Shown here: positions 1 through 5,266 of the stretch, piece after piece
Position numbering within the stretch: the stretch's first letter is position 1
Layout of the letters: each line of letters starts with the position of its first letter
From: a bacterium
GTDB taxonomy: Bacteria > UBA9089 > UBA9088
NCBI GenBank assembly: GCA_040756715.1
Contig: JBFLYE010000129.1
Location: forward strand, 7,305 to 15,671
Length of the DNA: 8,367 nt
Reading direction: 5' to 3'
Program-made: the position numbers and the translations under genes
The notes under the pieces: model-generated
Database searches by the model: none
Seen by the model: only the letters and a program-made list of their open reading frames with translations
What the model was told of the DNA's origin: nothing

Positions 1-884
1 GCGGCTATATCAGCATAGTATTGGTTTTCTTCACAAAGCTCTTCAAAATTTCCTGGTTTTTCTCCAAAATATATGGGAAATCCAGATTCTTTGGTAAAGA
101 AATGAGATTTCGGATCTCTTGGTTTTCCAAAAAGGGATTCAAATTTAGGGCTAAATGTCTTATCTGGTGAATAATGGAAAGAAAAATAATCCATATTAAG
201 GGAAAATGAACCATCATTGTTTAGAGCGATAAGTTTCTCTACCTTATCTACATAATTTGGCTTTCCAAATGGTGCCATTCCCATAACCTTGTATTCACCC
301 TCATTCACCTCAAACCCTAAAAATGCTGTAAATGCAGAGTATAGAAGACCTAAGGAATGTGGAAAATGGAGCTCCTTTTTTAAAATAATCTCTTTATCTT
401 TTCCTATTCCCATGGTTGCGGTTGTCCATTCTCCAACCCCATCAATGGTTAATATAGCTGCCTCATCAAATGGCGAGCAAAAAAAGCAAGATGCAGCATG
501 TGAAAGATGGTGTTCAATAAACAAAATTTTATTTTCATCTACCCCCAATTTGCTTCTTATAATATTCTTTATCCAAAGCTTATCTAATAGCCAGGTTAGC
601 ATTGCCTCTCTAAATACCTTCCATCCCTTAGGAAAGACTTGAAAAGAATTCATAAGAATCCTTTCAAATTTGATGAATGGCTTTTCATAGAAGACAATGT
701 AATCTAGGTCAGAAGCTTTTATTCCTGCCATATCAAGGCAAAAAAGGATAGAGTTTATAGGAAAATCATAATCATGCTTTTTTCTGGTGAATCTTTCCTC
801 CTCACAACAGGCAACCAACATTCCATCTTTAAGGAGGCCGGCTGATGCATCGTGGTAAAAGCAAGAGATGCCTAATATATACAT
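1..884 (-). CDS. NodU/CmcH-family carbamoyltransferase (SxtI-like), C-terminal part beyond window
   Basis: Partial gene; 294 codons are open from the ATG to the left edge with no frameshift. The family moves a carbamoyl group from carbamoyl phosphate, via carbamoyl-AMP, onto a hydroxyl of a sugar or natural product in the cytoplasm. The visible part is the Kae1/ASKHA-like N-terminal domain: the family-typical opening MYILGISCFYHDAS (1-14), the histidine-rich EHHLSHAAS (124-132), IDGVGEW (147-153) and KVMGMAPFGKP (199-209). The C-terminal carbamoyl-phosphate-handling domain (YrdC-like in this family) is not seen because the window ends. The start is fixed by the family N terminus. It lies inside the end of the SGNH gene (13-base overlap) with no Shine-Dalgarno, so translation is probably coupled. 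It is the third gene of the operon starting at 2082. The family is secure; the acceptor substrate is unknown. Confidence 0.93.
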   Translation of the reverse strand, partial: MYILGISCFYHDASAGLLKDGMLVACCEEERFTRKKHDYDFPINSILFCLDMAGIKASDLDYIVFYEKPFIKFERILMNSFQVFPKGWKVFREAMLTWLLDKLWIKNIIRSKLGVDENKILFIEHHLSHAASCFFCSPFDEAAILTIDGVGEWTTATMGIGKDKEIILKKELHFPHSLGLLYSAFTAFLGFEVNEGEYKVMGMAPFGKPNYVDKVEKLIALNNDGSFSLNMDYFSFHYSPDKTFSPKFESLFGKPRDPKSHFFTKESGFPIYFGEKPGNFEELCEENQYYADIA

Positions 885-1870
885 TTATTTGAGGCGAGAT
901 AGTCATAGAGAAGGGAAGAAACCTTTTCAACCCCCTTGCTAGAAAGATGGACCTCATCAACAAAATAGCTATCATCATCAAGAAAATCTGCTATTTTAAT
1001 AAGCCCCACATTTTCCTTTTTTGCAATATCTTCTATAATTTGATTGTAAGATTTAAACCCCAAATCCTCTCTTTGTGATTTCTTTGCCCCCTGGGTCATA
1101 AGAATAGGAAAGATATTATTTGCCTTTGCAATTGCTACAATGTTTATTAGATTATTTTTAAAAAACTCCATTCCAGCATGAAAATCCCTATTTTTATCTA
1201 CATCCTTAAACCTAAAAAATCCTGTCCTTGAATTTACAAACCTCATTAAGAATGAGTATTTCATTAGGCTTCCCCAAAATCCTGTCCTATGTCTATATGT
1301 AAGGAAATCAAAGGTTAAATATTTATTTGAATAATCAGATAAAATCTCCTTTCCGTAGTAATTACAAGACAAATCATTGATATTGTGATAAACAGTGATA
1401 ATGTCAGGCTTAAGCTCTACATTTCTTAAGGCAAGGTTCACCAATGTATGGGCAGAGGAAAATCCATCTCCACCTGCATTTAATACCCTAATCTTTAGGT
1501 TTGGATATTTATCTTGCAATTTCTTCTTTAAACATTGAGGATAAGATAAACCCCTTGTGTAAAAAGCCCCTCTTTTTTCGATAAATGGAGGAGGTGCTCC
1601 ATACAGGGTTGTTGAACCTCCAAAGCAGATTATCCTTTTTTCATTTTTTTCCTTTTTTTTAACAATCTGCTCTCCTTTTTTGAATATATACCACTTTGCT
1701 TTTTTGTAGGGAGCAGGCCAATCATAGATAGTAAAAAAGCTGCTTATAAATGACTTGGGTTTTTCTATAAAGCCCTTTCCAATAGAATATGCATATATCC
1801 TTGTAATTAGCTCCAACCCGAAAAGGAGGAGTATAATAGAGAAAAAGCTAATTAAGAGATTCTTCTTCAA
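872..1870 (-). CDS. membrane-anchored SGNH/GDSL-type hydrolase-like protein (SxtL-like context)
   Basis: 332 residues from a TTG start. An N-terminal hydrophobic anchor (about 4-26) is followed by a lysine-rich linker (about 62-80) and an SGNH domain that should lie outside the inner membrane. SGNH blocks are recognisable: FGGSTT (83-88; nucleophile Ser86, GGS in place of GDS), NAGGDGFSS (131-139, block II glycine), HNIND (162-166, block III Asn) and DEVH (305-308, the Asp/His pair of block V). Such proteins remove or transfer acyl groups on glycans or lipids; the substrate cannot be read. I start at the TTG at 1870 rather than the in-frame ATG at 1909. An AAGGAGG sits 5 bases before it, it forms a TTGA overlap with the upstream stop, and the product begins MKKN before the anchor. 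The ATG would give a 43-base overlap, a weak ribosome site and a 13-residue extension. Between an SxtJ-like gene and a carbamoyltransferase. Confidence 0.86.
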   Translation of the reverse strand: MKKNLLISFFSIILLLFGLELITRIYAYSIGKGFIEKPKSFISSFFTIYDWPAPYKKAKWYIFKKGEQIVKKKEKNEKRIICFGGSTTLYGAPPPFIEKRGAFYTRGLSYPQCLKKKLQDKYPNLKIRVLNAGGDGFSSAHTLVNLALRNVELKPDIITVYHNINDLSCNYYGKEILSDYSNKYLTFDFLTYRHRTGFWGSLMKYSFLMRFVNSRTGFFRFKDVDKNRDFHAGMEFFKNNLINIVAIAKANNIFPILMTQGAKKSQREDLGFKSYNQIIEDIAKKENVGLIKIADFLDDDSYFVDEVHLSSKGVEKVSSLLYDYLASNKCIY

Positions 1871-2082
1871 AATTGCCTCCTTGCTTCTAAAATATCGGGC
1901 TTTACCCATTTCTTTTCAATCCATTGATTTCTTTTCTTTAGCTTTAAAGGGTCTTTAAATATCTTAATGTATAAGGCAAATGGGGTGATAAAGAGAAAAT
2001 AGAAAATAGAAAGGATAACCCTTGCATTGAAATTTCCTATTTTATGGGCAAGCTCAATCCATTTGTCAAAAATCTTCTTCAT
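1867..2082 (-). CDS. small SxtJ-like membrane protein
   Basis: 71 residues. A short amphipathic start (KIFDKWIELAHKIG, 3-16) leads into a hydrophobic segment (about 21-42, with the pattern ILSIFYFLFITPFALYIKIF), then KDPLK (43-47), a basic stretch and RNQWIEKKW. The order W-L-G-x-N-R-I, a membrane helix with TP, then a KDPL box followed by W, is what I recognise as the C-terminal half of the SxtJ family, small membrane proteins of unknown function found beside carbamoyltransferases. Usual members are longer, with extra hydrophobic sequence at the N terminus. An in-frame TGA at 2088-2086 rules out an upstream extension here. It is the first gene of the operon, 8 bases downstream of a TATAAT, with no Shine-Dalgarno. 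A role as membrane partner for the SGNH protein or carbamoyltransferase is inference. Confidence 0.78.
   Translation of the reverse strand: MKKIFDKWIELAHKIGNFNARVILSIFYFLFITPFALYIKIFKDPLKLKKRNQWIEKKWVKPDILEARRQF
1876..1882 (-). promoter_or_regulatory. Shine-Dalgarno AAGGAGG that fixes the TTG start of the SGNH gene
   Basis: On the minus strand AAGGAGG is followed by 5 bases (CAATT) and then TTG at 1870-1868. The stop TGA of the upstream 71-residue gene is at 1869-1867, giving the coupled junction TTGA. This is the clearest ribosome binding site in the window, and it lies within the last codons (Arg-Arg) of the upstream gene. Confidence 0.85.
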
Positions 2083-2090
2083 TTTTCAAA

Positions 2091-2119
2091 ATTATAACAT
2101 AAAAATGTCTGAATTGCAA
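2091..2119 (-). promoter_or_regulatory. sigma70-type promoter of the SxtJ-like/SGNH/carbamoyltransferase operon
   Basis: Reading the minus strand, a -35-like TTGCAA (2119-2114, four of six consensus bases) is followed by a 17-base spacer and a perfect -10 TATAAT (2096-2091). The start codon begins at 2082, only 8 bases after the -10. With the usual 6-7 bases from -10 to the first nucleotide, the transcript would begin within a few bases of ATG, so the mRNA is predicted to be leaderless or nearly so. No Shine-Dalgarno is present, which agrees. Confidence 0.72.
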
Positions 2120-2156
2120 CCGCTGGTCTTTATTTAATGCAATCTTAAAGGCTTAT

Positions 2157-2165
2157 TGATATAAT
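2157..2165 (+). promoter_or_regulatory. extended -10 promoter of ruvB
   Basis: TGATATAAT is an extended -10 element (TG, one base, TATAAT). No convincing -35 is found at 16-18 bases upstream (best ATGCAA at 2137-2142), which is normal for extended -10 promoters. ATG of ruvB is at 2178, 12 bases after the -10, so the leader should be about six bases. There is no Shine-Dalgarno before ATG. It drives ruvB and, by the ATGA overlap, the following PP-loop gene. No LexA-like palindrome is recognisable in the 95-base region. Confidence 0.65.
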
Positions 2166-2177
2166 ATCCTTAAACAT

Positions 2178-3167
2178 ATGAAAGAAATAACATCACCAGA
2201 GGCTTTTATAGAGGAAAAGGAGAGCGAGAATTCCTTAAGACCAAAGGATTTTTCTGAGTTTATAGGCCAAAACAAGCTTGTTGAGAACCTCAAGATATTT
2301 ATTGAGGCAGCAAAGAAAAGGAATGAGCAGCTAGACCATATCCTTTTTTCAGGTCCACCTGGCTTGGGAAAGACAACCCTGGCAGGGATTATAAACAGAG
2401 AGATGGGAAGCAACATTCTTTCCACATCAGGGCCCATATTGGAGCGTCCCGGAGATTTAGCATCTATTCTTACCGCCCTAAAGGAATTTGATTGCCTATT
2501 TATTGATGAAATACACAGGATAAACAAGGCTGTTTCTGAGCTTTTATACTCTGCTATGGAGGATTTTAGGATTGATATTTTGCTTGGAAAGGGTGCATCT
2601 GCAAGGAGTATAAAGCTCTCCCTTCCAAGATTTACCCTGATTGGAGCTACAACAAGGCAGGGATTGCTTGCATCGCCATTAAGGAATAGGTTTGGAATAT
2701 CAGAGGTTGTTTCTTTCTATTCAGAAGATGAGCTTTTTTCCATTATTCTTCGCTCTTCCAAAATTTTGAATATAGAAACAGAAGAAGATGCAGCTTGCAT
2801 AATAGCAAAGAGGTCAAGGGGAACACCAAGGATTGCAAATAGGCTTTTAAGAAGAATAAGGGATTATGCACAGGTAAAGGGGAAAGGAAAGATAACAGAA
2901 GATATTGCAAGCGAAGGGCTAATGAGGCTTGAGGTTGATAGATTTGGGCTTGATTCTATGGATAGGAGGATTCTTGATATTTTGATAAATAAATTCCAAG
3001 GAAGGGCTATTGGAATAAAAACCCTGACTGCCTCTTTAGAGGAGGATGAAAGCACCATAAGCGAGGTATATGAACCATATTTATTAAGGATAGGATTTAT
3101 AGAGAGAACACCAAAGGGAAGAAAGGCAACAGAATCTGCAATAAATTATCTCTCTTTTAAAAAATGA
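2178..3167 (+). CDS. ruvB: Holliday junction branch migration DNA helicase RuvB
   Basis: 329 residues, normal length. RuvB is the AAA+ hexameric motor that, loaded by RuvA, pumps DNA through Holliday junctions during recombination and fork repair. In order: the N-terminal LRPKDFSEFIGQ motif (20-31), Walker A GPPGLGKT (59-66), Walker B LFIDEIHR (107-114), the RuvB beta-hairpin region (about 128-148), sensor I GATTR (156-160), arginine finger Arg171 in LRNRFGI, sensor II GTPRIANR (215-222), and the C-terminal winged helix with MDRRIL, EVYEPYLLRIGFIERTPKGR (297-315). Small departures from the usual text are RQG for RAG after sensor I, N for D before the arginine finger, and QGR for GGP in the winged helix; none removes a catalytic residue. 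The stop overlaps the next start as ATGA. ruvA and ruvC are not in view. Confidence 0.98.
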   Translation: MKEITSPEAFIEEKESENSLRPKDFSEFIGQNKLVENLKIFIEAAKKRNEQLDHILFSGPPGLGKTTLAGIINREMGSNILSTSGPILERPGDLASILTALKEFDCLFIDEIHRINKAVSELLYSAMEDFRIDILLGKGASARSIKLSLPRFTLIGATTRQGLLASPLRNRFGISEVVSFYSEDELFSIILRSSKILNIETEEDAACIIAKRSRGTPRIANRLLRRIRDYAQVKGKGKITEDIASEGLMRLEVDRFGLDSMDRRILDILINKFQGRAIGIKTLTASLEEDESTISEVYEPYLLRIGFIERTPKGRKATESAINYLSFKK

Positions 3168-4132
3168 AAGCCCTTGCCCTCCTCTCTGGAGGACTTGATT
3201 CAACCCTTGCAATAAAGCTTATCCTTAATCAAAACATAGAGGTTTCCTGCATAAATTTTACAAGCCCATTCTTTCAAGGAAGCTATCCAGAAAGAATAGC
3301 TGATAGATTTGGGATTTCCCTTAAGATAGTTAAATTGGAAGATGATTACCTCAAGATGCTTAAAAATCCAAAATATGGCTATGGAAGGAATATAAACCCC
3401 TGCATTGATTGCAAAATCCTTATCTTTAAACAAGCCAAATCTTATATGGAAGAAATCGGTGCTAAATTTATCATTACTGGCGAGGTATTGGGAGAAAGGC
3501 TAATGTCTCAAAAAAAAGATGTAATGAGGCTAATAGAAAAAGAATCTGGCCTTTCTGGCCTTGTTTTAAGACCACTTTCGGCAAAATTGCTTGCTAAAAC
3601 AAAGCCAGAGATTGAAGGATGGGTAAATAGGGAGAAATTGCTTGCCATATCCGGAAGGAGTAGAAAACCCCAGATAAAATTGGCAAGCGAATTTGGGATA
3701 AAGGATTATCCAACACCAGCAGGCGGATGCCTTCTTACAGACCCAGGTTTTGCTTTTAGGATGAAGGACCTAATGAAACATAGCCCAAATTTTGGCTTAA
3801 ATGATATTGAGCTTTTAAAGATAGGACGTCATTTCAGACTTTCTCCATATTTTAAGCTTGTGGTTGGAAGAAATGAAATGGAAAATATAAGGCTTAAAGG
3901 GCTAGCTTTGGATTCTGATATTATTTTTGAGCCAGAAAATGGCCCCCTTGGTTTAGGAAGGGGAGAATTTGATGAAGAATGGCTTGTTTTCTCTTCTAAA
4001 ATTATTGCAAAATATTGTGATGGGAAGACAACGCTATCCATCCAATCAAAGGAAATTAAACGCCAAATTACAGCAGATAAAGAAGAAAATATTAAAAAAT
4101 GGATGATAATTCCTAAAAATCCCTTTGTTTAA
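3164..4132 (+). CDS. ThiI-like PP-loop tRNA thiolation enzyme with three conserved-type cysteines
   Basis: 322 residues. The N-terminal PP-loop SGGLDST (8-14) binds ATP and adenylates the target base. CIDC (80-83), TGEVLGERLMSQ (105-116) and a third cysteine in PAGGCLLTDPGF (185-196, Cys189) follow. CxxC plus a distant cysteine is the layout by which TtuA and some archaeal ThiI-type enzymes hold a [4Fe-4S] cluster that carries sulfur. The C-terminal part (about 215-290: KIGRHFRLSPYFKLVVGRNE, then FEPENGPLG) resembles the RNA-binding NFACT-R-like domain seen on this group. There is no THUMP domain and no rhodanese domain, so it is not classical ThiI. Such proteins are often labelled tRNA 4-thiouridine synthase or a MnmA-like enzyme; the modified position is not known from sequence. 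Translationally coupled to ruvB (ATGA, no Shine-Dalgarno). Confidence 0.85.
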   Translation: MKALALLSGGLDSTLAIKLILNQNIEVSCINFTSPFFQGSYPERIADRFGISLKIVKLEDDYLKMLKNPKYGYGRNINPCIDCKILIFKQAKSYMEEIGAKFIITGEVLGERLMSQKKDVMRLIEKESGLSGLVLRPLSAKLLAKTKPEIEGWVNREKLLAISGRSRKPQIKLASEFGIKDYPTPAGGCLLTDPGFAFRMKDLMKHSPNFGLNDIELLKIGRHFRLSPYFKLVVGRNEMENIRLKGLALDSDIIFEPENGPLGLGRGEFDEEWLVFSSKIIAKYCDGKTTLSIQSKEIKRQITADKEENIKKWMIIPKNPFV

Positions 4133-4153
4133 TTGTTTAGCTTTAGCTTGCAC

Positions 4154-5266
4154 CTATCTTATCCAATCCAATGGGTCTTGTGGTTTTCCATCCAGCCTTA
4201 TCTCAAAATGCAAGGTTGGGATTTCAGCATCCCCCGATTTTCCAACCGAACCTATTACATCCCCCTTTGCTACCTTTTGTCCTGTGCTTACATTAAGGCT
4301 ATCAAGGTGGCCATAGAGGCTATAGAGTGAGCCATTATGGTCAATCATAATGAGCTTTCCATAACCCATAAAATAATCGGCATAGACAACCTCACCATTA
4401 GAGACAGCAAAAACAGAGGAGCCCAAAGGAGCGGATATATCTATGCCCTTGTTGAAAATTATTGTTCCTGTTTTGGGATGGGTATATCTTCCAAATTCCC
4501 TTGCTATATTTCTGCTTTTTGTTGGCCAGATAAGGGAACCTACAGGCTTTGAAGGTCTTTCTTCCCTTGTTGTCTTTCTTTGTGCCTCAAGCCTTTTAAT
4601 TAATGCCTCAAGCTTTTTCTGGTCAGATTTTAGCTTATTTATCCTTTTTTGCAATTGCTCTTCATCCTTTTTTATTTCTGATAAAGCCTTGTTTTGCAAG
4701 GCAATCTCCAACTCTTGCTTTTTTACCTCAGAGATAACCTTTTTCTTTTCATCCTTTGTTTTATTAAAAACCACACCCAATCCTTCTTTTTTTACAACCT
4801 CTTTCTTTTTTTCTAATTCCCTTTCCTCTATTGAAAGAAAGAGGTCATCTATCAAGATGCCTAACAATTCCCCTTTTTCTTTATCTTCCCAAAATGGATT
4901 TTTGGATGTTTTGTAGTCAAAAAGCCCTCTTACTACAATGGAAAGCCCCCTCTTTTTTTTAGAAATCTCATTCGTAAGCCCTGTTATTCTTTCCTCTGTA
5001 ATCTCTATCCTCTTTGAAATCTTTTTTATATCCTTTTCTAAACTTTTAAGGTTTTCCTTTTTTATCTTTTGGTTTTTGGAGATTTTATCTATCCTGCTTA
5101 AAGCCTTTCCCTTTTTCTCCTTTGTTGCTTTAAGGCTTGTTTCTATTTTTTTAATTTCATCCTCAATTTTTAAAAGCCTATCCCTTTCATCCTCAATCCT
5201 TGCCAAAGCAATTAAAGGGATTAGCAAAACAAATAGCCCTATCTTATTTCTGATAAAAATAGGCAA
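4154..5266 (-). CDS. EnvC-like murein hydrolase activator (coiled coil + degenerate LytM/M23 domain)
   Basis: 370 residues. Signal-peptide-like start (basic RNK, hydrophobic about 9-22, ending ALA), a long charged coiled coil (about 24-112), a middle segment with FDY and LIDDLFLS (about 113-145), a second coiled coil (about 146-235) and a C-terminal LytM/M23 domain (about 245-370). The active site is incomplete: the first zinc ligand of HxGxD is Asn272 (NKGID), and the first His of HxH is Thr351 (TLHFEIR). Asp276, His320 (YGHL) and His353 remain. This is the pattern of EnvC-type activators, which switch on amidases at the division septum rather than cutting peptidoglycan themselves. The start is TTG with GGAG four bases upstream, inside the end of the GT-C-like gene (28-base overlap). 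No ftsEX pair is visible. A residual metallopeptidase activity cannot be excluded. Confidence 0.88.
   Translation of the reverse strand: MPIFIRNKIGLFVLLIPLIALARIEDERDRLLKIEDEIKKIETSLKATKEKKGKALSRIDKISKNQKIKKENLKSLEKDIKKISKRIEITEERITGLTNEISKKKRGLSIVVRGLFDYKTSKNPFWEDKEKGELLGILIDDLFLSIEERELEKKKEVVKKEGLGVVFNKTKDEKKKVISEVKKQELEIALQNKALSEIKKDEEQLQKRINKLKSDQKKLEALIKRLEAQRKTTREERPSKPVGSLIWPTKSRNIAREFGRYTHPKTGTIIFNKGIDISAPLGSSVFAVSNGEVVYADYFMGYGKLIMIDHNGSLYSLYGHLDSLNVSTGQKVAKGDVIGSVGKSGDAEIPTLHFEIRLDGKPQDPLDWIR

Noticed and set aside
5-217. Minus-strand 70-codon frame
   Set aside because: It is in another frame inside the carbamoyltransferase coding region, which is open and in frame to the window edge.
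289-642. Plus-strand open frame of 117 codons
   Set aside because: It lies opposite the carbamoyltransferase, whose motifs on the minus strand are unmistakable; this frame shows no family features.
1-2082. Saxitoxin biosynthesis capability
   Set aside because: Only the accessory carbamoyltransferase/SxtJ/SGNH families are seen; none of the toxin-core enzymes is in the window, and these families are widespread outside toxin producers.
2083-2177. Possible SOS (LexA) operator for ruvB
   Set aside because: No CTG-N10-CAG or GAAC-N4-GTTC type palindrome is visible; TTGCAA is palindromic but is better explained as the -35 element.
2153-2527. Minus-strand 124-codon frame opposite the start of ruvB
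   Set aside because: It is covered by conserved RuvB motifs on the plus strand and shows no recognisable domain of its own.
2640-2700. RuvB substitutions RQG and LRNRFG as a sign of a defective helicase
   Set aside because: Walker A and B, sensor I and II and the arginine finger itself are intact, so these look like ordinary lineage variation.
4133-4153. Bidirectional terminator between the convergent genes
   Set aside because: Only a short AGCTTTAGCT repeat is present; there is no stable stem or T tract.
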